Assembly: GCA_000733355.1 (NCBI GenBank)
Contig: JNVV01000026.1
Coordinates: forward strand, 433,612 to 497,611
Direction of reading: 5' to 3'
Source: Falciphora oryzae
Taxonomy: Eukaryota > Ascomycota > Sordariomycetes > Magnaporthales > Magnaporthaceae
DNA length: 64,000 nt
Part shown: piece after piece, positions 26,337 through 39,558 of the stretch
Layout of the letters: each line of letters opens with the position of its first letter
Position numbering within the stretch: position 1 is the stretch's first letter
The notes under the pieces: generated by a model
Database searches by the model: none
What the model was told of the DNA's origin: nothing
Seen by the model: the letters and a program-made list of their open reading frames with translations, nothing else
Translations under genes and position numbers: made by a program

Positions 26337-29300
26337 GCAGACGCCCTTGATCCATGCATGCCGTGTTGTCTGGATGCTTCCTTTTTTTTACTGTCCTGAC
26401 CTTTTTCTTTCCTTTTTCCTTTTTCGCTTCTTTCCTCGTCGCCTCTTTGCTTTTTGCTCCCTCCAATTTGTGCTCCCCGGCGTGTCCGGTGACGACGAGT
26501 TCCGAATGGGGAAATGGAGGCTAATTGTTCCTCTGTTGGCGGCTCCGCTCCGCCCACGGCCCCAGTGGACGCAAGAACCGCCGGCCTGCACTGTGCGAAC
26601 GGTGTGGCGTCGTACAGTGAGCTACCCAGCCATGTCTGGCTTGACGGAGGTTGCCAGAGCAGGGGGCTAGGAGCTTCTTGACCCCTGTCCGGCTGGAAAA
26701 TCTCAGAGAACGGCCAGTAGACGACGTCCTCGGGGTTCTCGCCAAGCTGGACGCGGGAGAGGCCTGCATTCTTTTTTTCTTTTTTTCTTTTTTTTTTCTC
26801 GTTTTCTTCTTGGCGTGGATCGGCCACCACCCTTTCACGGTACTCGTTGCTTCCTCGCGCCTCTATCCTCGTTGGGGAAGTTTGTACCGTCACTCTGCAT
26901 CTACTACATCACTCTTGCACGCTATGCCGCTGTTGTTGTCTTGCAGGCCGCCCACCCCTTTTCTTTCTTTCTCCTGTCCTGGCGGCTTCGCTGGCATCGC
27001 CCATGCCTTGGACTTTCCCATGCCGGGGCTCTGAGGCGAAATTTGATCTTCTGCCGAGCGGGCGAGGTCGTCTGGAGCGCATGGAGACACAAGGACGCCC
27101 GCGGCCTCCAGCCAGGCCCGCACACACATGCACCCCCTTCCCCGTCCGAGGGCGGGCGATGGATGTCGGTGTCGGATTCGTCGGTGGTTAGATCAATCAA
27201 GTCGCTGTGGGGGCCCCGGCATGATGCGGATTTGTGTGTTCCAAGCCGAACGGTCAGGCAGGCAGGGCATAGCGCCTGGCAACGGATATGGCATAGGCCG
27301 GCTCGTGTGCTCAGGCTGCGTCTGCCATTTCTGGACAGGAAAACGGACGCCCTTCTTTGACTGACAGCGTCTCGCTGGGTTCGTCTCATCATTAGCTCGC
27401 CTCCTTCCCAACGGGCTGGCTGCTGGCTAGGCCGCCCTCAAACCCGTTCCAGTAGCAACTGGCTAGCAGCAGAAGGACGCCAGACCAACCACGGGAAGGC
27501 TCCCCGCCCACAGCCGGACTGGACTGGCTACCTCAACCTGAGCCTCTGAGTTGGGAAACGGCCCTATCCTCGCCTGCACGTCCGATGGTCCCATCAGCGA
27601 AGGGGGAGGGGCCCGGGGCCGGCGACTGCAGCGGCCTAGGCTAGTGTCAAATGTCAGCCCCAACTGGCTACTAGACGGTGCTAGCAGGAATCCTCTGCTG
27701 TTGCTCCTTCTTCTTCCGGCTCTGCAAATCTGCAAAGGGGTGGGGGAGGGTGGTGTACGCAAGGGAGCTAGCCACCAGCCCAGAGCAGAGGCGAGAAGAG
27801 CACGCCTGAGGAGGGGAAGAAAAAGGGGGGGCTGAGGGCCAAGAGAGCGCTGTTGAGAACTCTGTGGCAGCAGCAGACTGAGACATACCACCCACCCACC
27901 GCTCCCACCGGCCTATCCAGGACATGCCTACATTCATCATCGTCGACATGGCGACACATCGGTGGGCTCCACCTGGCGGAACGGGCGACCGTCCGGAAGG
28001 CCTCTCTGGTCGTCGCGCGACGCGCACAAACTCGCTAGTGCCCTTCGCTAGCGGTCAAGCCGGCGTGACGCCCCCTCCCCCTTGTCTCTTTTGGGCTTGA
28101 TCGCCCATTCCATTTTCTCTCATGGTCGTTATCTTGGGCGCCCCGTGGCGCTCGACTGGCTGAATATGGTTCCAGTTCAAGCCTCCCATGACGCCGTACT
28201 CGGGGCGCCGTTGGCCGTTTCACGGTTTCGGTTCTCCTCTTTTTGGCGTCGCCTCGAGAAGGCACCTTGCCGCCAGCCCAATTCTTTTCTACTTTGGTGT
28301 GCCGCCCGCCGCCGCCCTGTTTCCTTTTCCACCTTGCCTGCAGAAGGGAGCAGCGCTGATCCTCTCCTCTTTGGAGCCCCCCGTTCCGGCACTTGGCCAA
28401 GCATGAATGGCCGCCGAGAGGGAGATTGTGGCTTGAAGATGATGCCCGAGATGGACAGGAAGAAAAAAGAAAAGAAAGAAACCAGGCATGAATGAGGTGA
28501 CGAGGAAGCGGGAAAAGGACTACGACAAAAGGGCGTCGTGCTTGCCGTGTGACTAGTTCACACACAACACACACACGTGGTCCACTAAACGGCTCCTCTC
28601 TCGACGCTTGCTCTCGAACACGGGCAGGCTGCAGACAATGCATTGGCCCTCATCAGAAAGATAGCAGCTGCCTTTGCGCACGGCAAGACGCTGTTGATGG
28701 GGTCACGGACGGGCAATCAAAATGGCAATCAAATAGGGGAGCGGTGGAAGGACGCTATGTAGCAGGGGCGAATGGGGGGCATGATGGATGGAGGAGGAGG
28801 GGAGGGGAAGGCCAGGCGGGGGCCACTGAGCCGACGGACGGAGCCACGGAGCTTTGTTTCCTGAGGCACAGACAGGCTGTGAATCACGGGTCCTCCCCTT
28901 CCCCCTCCCTGCCTCCCCTGTCAGTCGACGTGGATCAGCCGGCATGAGGATCGTTCTCTGCTTGTTCTGTTTCCCTCCCCAAACGCAAGCGCGGGGCGTT
29001 TTGTCATCCCAGCAGACGATCGACTTATTCCCCGCCCGCTCGCCCGTCGGGAACGGACGGGCTGCTGTAACGCCCAGGGACGCAGGCGCAGAAGAACGCA
29101 CGCGCCCCAGCTAGTCCCCCAAGTTGCCGACGGCTCTTTCTCTGGGTATCCTCTGTGCCTCTCTGTCCCCTGGCCCCAGACAAAGTCGGTGTCGGACCAG
29201 TCACTTCACTCCACACCATGTCAGGAGGACGGGCGAACGGGCTTTTTTTTTTTTTTTTTTTGTGGAGGGGCGGCGGCAGCGGCATCATCTGAAGACTTTC

Positions 29301-30507
29301 CCTCCTTCGGTCTTGTCTTTGTTGTTTCCGATGTCTTGTTTCTTCTCTGTCTAGTTACATACCCCCTTGGCTCTGCTGTGTTACCCGCGCCTCTTGTTTT
29401 CTGCCCAGATCTGTTTTCTCAAATCCCCACACGCCAACGGAAACGCGAACACCAACGCACGCACACAAAGGTAATTCCAACTTCCTACTGGCCTTGCTCA
29501 TCTCCCGACGACGCCGTCTCGACCTCGGGGCCCTCCCCACCACACCAGCGCCTCTTTTTCGTCTCGCGACTGCAAGCCCTGTGGAGACGGAGGGGGAAGG
29601 GGAGGAGGGAAGACACAAACGAGTGGAGTCAGGGGGTAGGTGTAGATATCAAGGCTTGCATCCTGGACGGATCCAATGGCATCGAGACATTGAATACCTC
29701 TCTGTCATGAAGGGTGACGGGATCCCAGTAGGGTACTTGTGTGTCTTTCTCTGTTTCGTTGTGTATTGTGTGTCTGGAGGTGCGTACCGATGTAAATGTG
29801 TGGATGTGTGTGTGCGCGCGCTTGTGCTTGGTCTATTCTGTTTCTGTATTGAACCAACAGGCCCGCGTTCCCGCCCATCAAGCCTGCGTAGCGTGGACGT
29901 GTCTCTGTCCGTGTCTGTACCTAAAATGCATGGACCGAAGAAAAAAGCATTTTGTTCCTTTTTTTTTTTCCTTTATTTATCTGAGGGAATAACCCACCGG
30001 TTTCTAGCCGACGACGCGCCGGTCACTGGCCCAGAAACATACACGCCCCCTGCCTCCTCGGTCTCGAGTTTTCATTTTCTTTCTTTTTATTGTGTACGTA
30101 GACAGTTCACCATCCCGCATTAGGCCCTGGAGCCTGCATGGTGGATGGGTGTGGTTTTTTTCACTGCAGGAAAAAAAAAAAAGAAAACGAGTGGGACTTG
30201 GCCGGAGAAGGAAGGGAACATGGCAGGGTAAGGGGGAGGGTGGGATCGGGAGGAGGGGTGTTTAAAACGAGAAAGAGCGAACGCGAGGGGAGACGAGGAG
30301 GAGTCACGGTACCCAGCAGAGCAGGGGACGACAGAAACATTGATGAGCCCCCGGGGGGTGGGGTGGGGTGGACGGGGCGATCAGGATCCCGCCACAAAAA
30401 CGGCCGTTCCATCTTGAATACACGACATATAATCCCTCTTTTTCATCCAGCCAACTGCATCCCCTGGAAGGGCAGGCCGGTCCCCCTTTTGACGTTGAAC
30501 GCTGCCC

Positions 30508-30508
<1 letters not shown>

Positions 30509-30542
<34 letters not shown>
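30509..30542. repeat. Poly(T) tract of 34
   Basis: Longest homopolymer in the window. Poly(dA:dT) of this length disfavours nucleosomes in fungi (established). It could also be a retroposon tail remnant, although no adjacent element is seen. Confidence 0.9.
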
Positions 30543-31193
30543 CGTTTGTGGCCGCGCGCGCGCTAAGTGATGATGGGAGGGGGAACCAGACACAGACAAG
30601 ACAAGACGCGCGGGAGGCCCGATCAAAGAACAAGAAAGGCGCCGGCCGGCGGGCGTGTGGGTTCGAACGCGGCCGCTTGAAGCCGAGTGTGTGTGCACAG
30701 GAGGCGGGTTAGGTTTAGGCCCAGCCAGTTTTTTTTTTTTTGCCAGATGCAGCCAGAGAAGGGAAAGGAGAGAGAGATGGGCCTAATACACAACAAGACA
30801 CAGAAAAAAAAAGAAAGAAAAAAAAAAACTCACACGCACATGTACACCTTGGTTTTTCTTTGTTGGGCCGTGTGCAAGGAGCGGAACGCCAGCCAGCCAG
30901 CCACAGCCAGGCTAGCCCCGTCGTCTTCCTGACTAGTCCGTTTTCGGACCCCTTGATGGATGGGGGGCCATCTCAGGTGTGCCTTTGGTTCTCGCGGTTG
31001 GGACCAAGAAGCACACGCCCTGGCCGGGGGGCCCCTGAGACAGCGAATAACAACGGCGGGATATTAGGGGTCGGGCAGGGCCAATGGGCTCGTGGGCTGG
31101 GACATTCCGTTCGGCAGTAGTGATGGAAGCAAAGAATGGCATAAAAATGCATTTTTTTTTGGTATTGCGGTATCATGGCGTCTTCCGTGTTGA

Positions 31194-31226
<33 letters not shown>
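31194..31226. repeat. (GGCT)8 microsatellite
   Basis: Eight near-perfect tetranucleotide units. Shorter copies of the same unit occur near 23326-23344 and 60045-60062. Confidence 0.85.
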
Positions 31227-34200
31227 CTTGGTTTCTTTTTTGTTTGTTGGCCCGGCCTCTGGACTGCCTCAGCTGCCATTTTACTTGATCGAAAAGCATT
31301 CTTGCACCCGGGACACCAAGGAAAAACACCAAGAATGTCTTTTCCTATCCCTCGCCTCCCTCCCCACACAAAGCAGAGCCGAAACGACTCGGGACAAGAG
31401 GGTGGGTGGGAAGGACAAGGGGTGCGGTGGTGGTGAAAGGGCCGAGATCAGCCCTTTTTTTCGCTTTCGTTGTGTGGTGCGGTTTGCATCTTTTCTTCTT
31501 CGGTCGTGATGCTCGTGCCGCTCCTTTCCCCATCCAGCCCGTCCCCAGCTGCACATTTGTCAAGCCACGATCCCCCCGTTTTGGACTACGCGTTTGGTAG
31601 TATGGTCCCGCCCCCGGGGGGAGCTAGACATGGGGGGGTTGGAGGAAAGGGCAAGCTCGGCAGGGTTAGGGCCGCTTCGACTTGGGGTCCGGCAGCAAAC
31701 GCAAAACGCTCTCTCCTCCTCGCTCTCGCTCTCGCTCTTCACGACGGACGGACGGGTGGTGGTGGTGGTGGTGGTGGTGGTCCCCCGTGCGAATCAGCGG
31801 GATGGTGGTGTGTGGGGATGGACGGATGGATGGATTGGGAAGAACCAGGGTGAGGACGATCAGGACAGAGAGAGAGAGAGAGATGTGAGCCAAGTGACAG
31901 ATACTGACTGCCGACTTTAGCGCCGCCCATCACCCATCCATGACGCCCCATTGATATGTGCACAGGAGTGCACACAGACCGGACCAGACCACCCCTGTCC
32001 CTCTCACTACCTCTCCCATCCCGCTTGGCAATTTCCCTGTGCCGTGCCGTGGGGGTGTGTGGTGATTTTACGACCAAGGGGAAACAAGACAAGGCTTTGC
32101 CTCTGATGACCGCCATATTCCGTCACTGCGTGGTCCCTTCCAAGACGTGGAGTGCGGCATCCACGAATATACGATAAGTGGCCGCGGCCCATGCATGATG
32201 ATAGCCACCTCCTTCCCCTTTCAGCACCCAGCAAGAAGCGTGGCAGAGGACGGGTGTGAATAGATGGGCAGGAAACAGGGAAGGAAAAGAGCAGGGGCGT
32301 GTACGGCACCTCGTGGTTCAAGGCAGGATCAACAAGCCAAGGGAGGAGAAAAAAAAGAGAGAGCAGCGGGTAAACATGGCAAAGGGGACACAAGAAAAAG
32401 CAAAAAAGGCATAAACGAAAGCAAGCGAGGAAAAAAAAAAAGGCAAGATTTTGACACGAACACGCACTTGACCGGATCCACGAAAGCTTGCAGGGCCAGG
32501 GCCGGCCATCCATCCAGCCATGCCCGTTTTCCCCTCCTCCGTCTCTCTCCCTATCCTCGTCGAGATGGGCATGATAGACCGATATAGGGCCTTCTCTCGG
32601 GCCGGGCCCAACCCCAGCAGCAGCAGACAACAGGTCACCCCAGCCCGCTCATTGGAGGCAACGGGGGGGCCTGCCATGCTCGCAGTCGAGATTAGGCTGG
32701 CCAAGTGAACAACCAGGAAACTCGCTCGTCAGGTTTTGCTCTCCCCGCCCCCGACGATCTCCGCCGATGGGCTGCAGGGAAAGAAACCCTCGGTATGACA
32801 GACATGGTTAGGTTGGGCAGGTTCGGCACGCTGCCTACTTTACACAAGCACTCGGCTCTCCCACGTACACGCCCACGCCCCCTCCTCACCGGTGTGCGGA
32901 CTGCCCGAGGCAAGCGAGTAAAAAAAAAACGGGGGGATGTGATGGCATGCGTGTGTTGTGCTCGCCGGTGAGGCGATGAGGGCAGGTGACATGCTGTCTG
33001 TCTGTCCATCCGCCCGTCAACGGCGCCCCTGGTGGATGGGCAGCGGAGACGAACAGAGCCTATCTAGCCCATCTAACGTATCCCCTAGGCGAGACTTGGG
33101 CAAGCAAAGGCCGGTTACGCTGTTGCACGAGATCTCTGCCGCCGGTGCCAGCCCAGTCCCGCCCCGCCAGTTGCGTGTGTGTGGCCGGCGGCCCACGATG
33201 GCGCCCAACACAGCTACGAAAGGCCCGATGACGGCCTTGCGCCACTCCCGTTCCGTCCGGTGGTCCGAAGAAAACAGAGAGGGAGGGCCAAGGTGGAGAA
33301 GGGCGTTCGCGAGATAACGGGAAAGGCGGGCGGGCTAGTGAAAGAGGGCAGGCAACCAATACGGCAACGGGCGTGGGAGGCGCCTGCTTCACTTGGGATC
33401 ATATCGCAATATTGGCCCCATGCTGGACAGGAAAGCCAGGGGTCGGACGGGGACGGGCGGCAACCAAGCAGACCACGACGGCACACTGTGGCGGTTGTTT
33501 ACTTTTCGCATGGAAAGACGCCGGAGGGAGGCGTCCGGGGAGCGTGATGGGTGCGGTGTCCCTCCTCAGCCCACCCACCTGTCCTGCTTGCCGCTCTCGG
33601 AGGCAACCACCATCGAGCAAAAGAGGCAGGCAGGGTGGGCGTGTGATATCCCAAGACGGCGAGACGACCCCCATCACCGCACCGGCGAGTATTGGTGCAT
33701 AAAGACCGGGATCCTGTCAGCTCCAGCCGCCTGTGCCCTCCATTCTAGGCCATTTTCCTCCTTTAGGATGAAGATAGAGGTGTCGAGTGGAAAAGGTGAA
33801 GGGCGCGATATAATGGGGCGGGTGAGTTGGGGCTGAGGGTCTTGGCATAAAAGAGACCCCTGGAGGTTGGGTTGGCAAGCGAGGAAACAAAAAAAAAAGC
33901 AAAGAAAGACTAGCGGCAGGAAGGGAAAAGAAAAGCGAAAATGATCCATCCCCCAGGAATCAATAAGAAGAAACTGAAAAGGTTGGGGAAGAAGGGACAG
34001 GGTACGCAAGAGTCGCCTCATGGTACCGGAAAGGGGGAAAAAAAAGAAAAGAGAGAAGAGCCGATGACACATTTTTGTTTTTTCTTCTTTCTTGCTGGGG
34101 CTGCTGGCATTTTCCTTACCGTCTCGTGGCGATCAGCCGTGTCACCGCCCCTTTCGCGACTTCTTCCGCATGTGGTGATGGCTCGTGGGAATCCCTCATC

Positions 34201-34691
34201 GAGGGAAATCACAATTGATGCCCCAAAGGCACGCCTTGGCAGCACGGTGCTGTGGGTAATTCAGAAAAAAAGCAAACGATATACCGGACACTCCCGTTGA
34301 ACCCAGACCAGAATCCTTTCATTCGTCCGTCCCGTCCGTCCCAGTCGCATAATCCCATTTCCTACTCTCCATCCGGAGGCGTGGAAGGTGTGCCCAGCTC
34401 CAAAACTCCCATCATAATGCCGCTCAAAAAGTATATAGCTTCAATGAAAAACAGAATAGGAAAATGGTCGTTAAAAGAGAAGATAAAAGAAAGGCGTTAA
34501 GGTGATGGAAAAAAGCGCGCATGGAAATAGCTGGCGACACAGGCAAGACATGTTCGCATGTGCGCCCACCCGGTATATACGCGAAAGAAAAACAAAGAAA
34601 CAAAAACACGCAAGCTAAGAGGTGTCGTGATGGCGGTCAAACGAGACCATGGGGCCACTCCGGATAAAACACCACGCAGACAGGCAGGCAA

Positions 34692-37600
34692 CTAGAGGTG
34701 AATGTCACCCCCTTCGCCCGCGACCCATCTCCGCCAGGCTTCGTCGTAGGCGTCTTCTAGATCCCGAACCCAGCGCCGCGTGTCAAACAGCGCACAGGTC
34801 CACTTGCTCTCCCAGAGCAGCCGCCGCAGCTCGGCAAGCCGGCCCGAACCTTCGCCGTACCCGCCAGGCACGTTGAACCGGTACGAGAGCCCGTTGGCAA
34901 GTTTGACAGCCAGGTTCTCGTAATCGACGTCATCCTCGGCCACCAGCTCCGACGCGGCGCGTATGCCCTCCTCTGACTTGGGCAGTGCGCCCTTAAGGAT
35001 CGAGGCGGCCATGCGGGAGCACATCTTGTACTCGTATCTCGGCAGCGTCAGAAGCGGTGTGCTGGACCACAAGATGTCCGCTGCCGTGGTGTGCGCGTTG
35101 CACTCGGGTGTGTCCAGGAATAGGTCGCAGACTCGGGCCCGCGAAATGTGCTGTTGCTTGGGCGCAACATCGGTAAACAAGATGCGGTTGGCCACATGCT
35201 CGCCGGCCCACTCCTTGGCCGTTCGCTTCAGGTTGGTCTCGCCCAGGTCTGGGAAACGGAGGAGCCAAAGGATGGCCTTGGGAACCGCTGACAGGATGCG
35301 CAGCCACGCCCTGAAGGTCGTCGGATCGATCTGTGTAGTGTTTGTCGGTCAGTAATGAGCAGCTTTGCTATACATGTTATGTTAATCACAGACGACTCAC
35401 CTTGTAGAGCTGGTTGAAGTTGCCGAGGATGATGGTATCGTCGGGCAGGTTGGGAAACAGCTCTTTGCGCATCTTCCACCGCCGTCGCTGCTCCTCCTCC
35501 CACGACATGTTCCGCTCGTCCTCGACATCGGCCGACTGCGCATGGTCGCAGCAGAAGAACGTGTCCCTGCAGTAGATGATGTTTTCCGAGTACACCCAAT
35601 CGCCATTGTCGACATCTGCCTCGTCCTTGAACACATCCTGGAGGCTGAGGTTACCGCGCCACGGTCGAAGCGTCGAGGGCGGCACCGCGGTGGCGTCTGC
35701 AAGAAGGTAATCGCACCATTCCGCGCCGAGAGTGCCGGCGAAGCCCATAAATGACATCTGAATTGGTGCCGGGCGCGCTGCGAAGATCTCGTTCCGGGCC
35801 CCGCGTGTGTAGCCGTTGAGGTTAACCAGGATGTGAATGCCGTCTTGCACGATCTGGTCCACAAGCTTGTCCGAGGACCAGCTGCTCACGTCGCGGAACA
35901 CGGGCGCTTCTCGCTCTATCTGCTGCCGATGAATCGACTTGTCGCTCGCCGTCGTCGCATAGCAGAACGCCTTGACGCGCGTCTGGTCGTGGAAGCCAAA
36001 GACGGACTGCATCAAATGTGCCAGCGGGTGGTTGTTGAAGTCCGACGAGAGATAGCCGACGTTCAGCTGTGGTTTGGGAGGAGCCGGTGGCGGATATACG
36101 GAGCTGGACAGCCAGGGGGCGCGAAGAGTCGAGCACGATATCCGGTGCGCGTTGCGCTGAGAGATCATGCGGATGTCCTTGGCCGTCAAGGGGCAGGTGA
36201 AGGTGTGGAAGGGGAGGACGGTAGGCGCCGAGGGGATCGTGAGGCTGCCCGGCAGGCGAGGCCTGGGGTAGCCTCCCGCCGCCTCCTGGCCTTTCACATA
36301 CTTGTCCAGGTACCACGTTCGCACCGCCGCCCGCGTGGCGCGCTCGATCAGGCGAATGATCCTCGAGCCCTCCCACGGTTGATCCGTCCACTTGCGCAGT
36401 TCGGCTTCCAGGTCGATCGAAGTGTTCGTCGGCTTCGCGCCCGAGTTGGTCAGCTGGGAGACGAGGAGCGCGATAGCAGTCTCTACGAGAGTGCCGGCGC
36501 CCCACGACGCCGACTCCTGGAGCTGGCGCCCGACGATGTCCACCACTCGCTTCATCAACCCGCTGCCCTGACCGCTATTCCTGACGTCTTGGAGCATTCC
36601 CTGCTCGTCAACGTGCCAACGGTCAAATTTTGCGCCGTACAGATATACGCCTCCTCTTCCCCTCCAGTCGCAAACCGAGTTCAGGGCCGTCGACAAGCCG
36701 CAGACGGCCTCGGCGAAGTCTGGGTTAGATGTTACGGCGCGCTTGTAGTACATGATAGCGTCGCTGATGCGGCCTCGGTCCTTAACCGCATTCGCCAGGT
36801 TGGTAAGCGCTATGTCGAACGTCCCGTCGCACGCCACGGCCCGTTCGTACATCTGGATGGCCATGTCGAGTTGCCCGATGTCCTTCAGGAGACTGCCCAG
36901 GTTCGTGTGGAGGTGGACGTGGTGAGGATCCAGGGTAAGGCCGTACTGGTAATAGAGCAGCGCCAGCTCGAGCCCGCTGCCGCGCACGATGCCGGGGATA
37001 TTCTGCACAAGGGCCGCTGACTCTGGAGACAGGGGCTCGATCTGGGCCGCCGATTGTTGTACACTGGCAAGGAGAATTCCGACGTTGTTCGCTGTCGAGG
37101 GGCTCTCCTGAAGGGAAAGAGACAGGTAGTAGAGGGCGAGAATGTCACCAACGCCAGAGGCCTGTCCGCCTTGGCCCGGCGGCGTGCCACCTGTGGCCAT
37201 GGAGTCCTGGAATATCTTGGCGAGCGAAAGCAGGGAGTTGCTAGTCGTGGAGATGGCTGACTTGCGATGGCTGCCCTCCCCGACATATCGGAGGCCAGGG
37301 AGTTGGGCGTTGGTCGAGCCAAATACGAACCGTGCCGTCAACTTAGCCCGGTCCGGTGGCAGGAGAAGCGGGCCCGACACCGGCCTGCGCACTAGAGCCC
37401 CGGTGGTTGAGGGCATGGCTGACTGGCTGGGTCTGGGCGACAGTACCGTCTGTATCTCGCGGATCAAGCTCTGTATCCCTCGACTTTGCCTGCCGGTGCT
37501 GATCATGACAACCTCCTCAAACGCCTCTGATGCGCGCTCGATGTCCTTTAGGGCATAGAGCATGTTACCTTTGGCGTGAATGAGTAGAAGCATGCGACCG

Positions 37601-39558
37601 TTCTCGTTGCCTGGGATCATGTAGCCGCTCGATCCGAATCCCGGCTGGTTCGACGCTTCTGCGAAGGATGATGACGACGGCAGGGTCTGAGAGACTGCGT
37701 CGCCCTGAGGCGGCTGGTGTTCGGGCATGCGAAGCCCCCGCTGAACGCGACTTATAATGTCCACGGCCTGCCTGCTGCGCTGGGTCGAGCAAAGCAGGCC
37801 CACCAGATGCTCGACGGCTTCAAGATACCCCGGTCGGAGGGTTACAGCCTCTACCCAATACCTCTCAGCCTCATCGTGCCTGTTCAGACAGTATAGGGTG
37901 GCAGCGATATTGGAGATGGCCTCGACATGACTTTTTCGGGTCACTGGGTTAGTATAAATCTCGGGGAGGAATAAGGCGGGAAATGGAGATGATCGGTACC
38001 TTGCGTCGAGGTTGGTGATCCTCTTGAACCAGTCCAGAGCCTCCTCGTAGCGTTCCAGGCCGTAGTGCAGACAGCCACCGAGCAACATCCCATCGACCCA
38101 TTTCCACCCGCTCTGCTCGCACAAGTTGGTGAGCATCTCCAGAGACTGCCTAGCGCTGGATACCGGCGAGGGAAGCTCGGCCGGGTTTCCGCTCCCGGCA
38201 CGGTACGTCTTGCCCGCATATGCATACTCGGCCTGGCCAGAAGGCCCGAAGGCCGACTCAGCACCGGCGAACGAGCCGTGGGGAGCGTGCATCGCCGCGG
38301 TACGGCGAAGAGGGCCCAATGACAGACCCAGCTGTTTGGGTGGCTTCGGAAATACGACCATCTTGGACAATGTCCGGAGACCAGACATGGTCTTCCCAGG
38401 AAGCGACTGCTTCGTATAACTGATATACACAAGGAGGTCGGCATATGTCTTGTGCGCGTGCGCAAGAACCCTCTCCTTGAACCGAGCAGGCGTTGACAGG
38501 TCGGAGCGCGAAGCGAGGCTGCCGGCCGGGCTGGCGGCAGCCGAGCCGTGCAGGGATAGTGATTCGAGTCCACCGCGGGGCAGCTGCATTACCGTCTGAG
38601 GTGGCCGGAGCACTCCATGGTCCGTGTCGAATCCGGGAATTGGGGCATGCATGGCGTGGCCCTGGACAGGGCCGCCAAGCATCTGCTGGCCCATTGGGAG
38701 GGGGTGGTGCATGGAGTTCTGGGCTGGCATATATGCGGCGTCAAAGGCGGCATTCTGGGGGATAAAGCCTAAATTGGACAGGGGAACTTGGCCACGGTAA
38801 TCTGACACTCCGGGGTCCTTCCACACGGGTGGAGGAGTGAATCCGGCTGGGTTGAAGGCGGTTGGGCCCATGGTATTATGCTGGTACGACGGCGTGAAGA
38901 CGCCCTGAAGCCGTGGGTCGTAGCTGAACAGGTTCGACGGAGGTTGCTGGGGGGCCATAATCCTGTCCGGCAGCGGTGCGCCGTCAGGCTGTATGGACTG
39001 TCCCAAGTTCCATCCCGCCGGCTGGGTCTCGTATCCCCCACCGACCTGCTGCCCTGTGGGCGGGTACTGCCAGCTGTTGTTAGCCAGGTGCAACTGGCCG
39101 TTGACTGCGTCGGCCAGTTGAAGGTTGTTCTGGACAAACGCGGTCGGGAAGATCTTGGGAGAGGCCGGGATGATCAGCTGCTTCTGCGGGGGCCCGATGG
39201 CCAGACCGGCGGGCGAGCCATCGTAGCCGGCGTCGATGGTCCCGCTAGGCGTCTTTCGTCGCAGCTGATGCTGGCTGTGATCGGGTTGTGCCTGGGGGTG
39301 GCTCTGAGCGAACGGCGATGCGCCGGGCGCGCGATAAGAGGACTGCTGCTGCTGCGATGGCTGAGCGGGCTGCGAACTCCGGATCGGGAATGGCCTGGAG
39401 CCGACGTTTGGGCCCGGGTAGGGGTTCGATGGCCTCGGGTGTCGGGACTGTTGACATAGTGCCAGGTATTCGGGTTTGATGTGGTTCGAGACGGGGAGGA
39501 GGTGCTCGAAGTGAGGAGGCGTGGGCACCATCGGGTGCATCTGCATTAAGGGCAACAT
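34692..39558 (-). CDS. O-GlcNAc transferase (OGT, GT41)
   Basis: Three exons, 38000-39558, 35401-37930 and 34692-35330, give 1575 aa. Roughly the first 330 residues are Pro/Gln/Ser-rich and disordered, TPR repeats follow, and the GT41 catalytic region occupies about residues 1140-1550. Catalytic landmarks seen are YLSSDFNNHPLAHLMQS (human OGT His498 equivalent, here about H1154), NLNGYTRGARNE, GNFNQLYK, then VAPKQQH (UDP-binding Lys equivalent, about K1421) and CNAHTTAAD (about H1443). The enzyme transfers GlcNAc from UDP-GlcNAc to Ser/Thr of nuclear and cytosolic proteins. The 'intervening' domain between the two catalytic lobes is much shorter than in animals (about 50 residues). Intron 35331-35400 has GTGAGT and ACACAG. 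Intron 37931-37999 is 69 bp, stop-free and in frame; I remove it because of its GTACCG donor, ATACTAAC branch site and AAAAAG acceptor, and because the TPR helix then joins cleanly. Start ATG at 39558. Confidence 0.92.
37931..37999 (-). other. Stop-free in-frame intron (69 bp) in OGT
   Basis: Donor GTACCG, branch ATACTAAC and acceptor AAAAAG inside a TPR unit. Its length is a multiple of three and it has no stop, so an unspliced message would carry 23 extra residues (from RYRSSPF to VTRK) instead of terminating. Confidence 0.75.

Larger units (their letters stand above)
16260..34691. other. Gene-poor region upstream of flbD, ~18.4 kb
   Basis: No conserved protein or structural RNA found by eye on either strand. 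It holds long homopolymers (T25 at 20996-21020, A24 at 22286-22309, T34 at 30509-30542, C15 at 23812-23826), trinucleotide runs and a GGCT tetranucleotide array. It likely contains the distal flbD promoter and the 3' region of the O-GlcNAc transferase. Long untranslated leaders or noncoding RNAs are possible but cannot be shown here. Confidence 0.6.

Noticed and set aside
25937..26893. 318-codon minus-strand frame
   Set aside because: Made of Lys/Asn runs from homopolymers and a GTT repeat; no conserved feature or splice context.
30655..30670. GGTTCGAAC resembling a tRNA T-loop
   Set aside because: No paired T-stem, anticodon arm or terminator in position.
35833..37020. 395-codon open frame on the plus strand
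   Set aside because: Lies antisense to the OGT catalytic/TPR exon; composition is that of a codon shadow of GC3-rich coding DNA and no family is visible.
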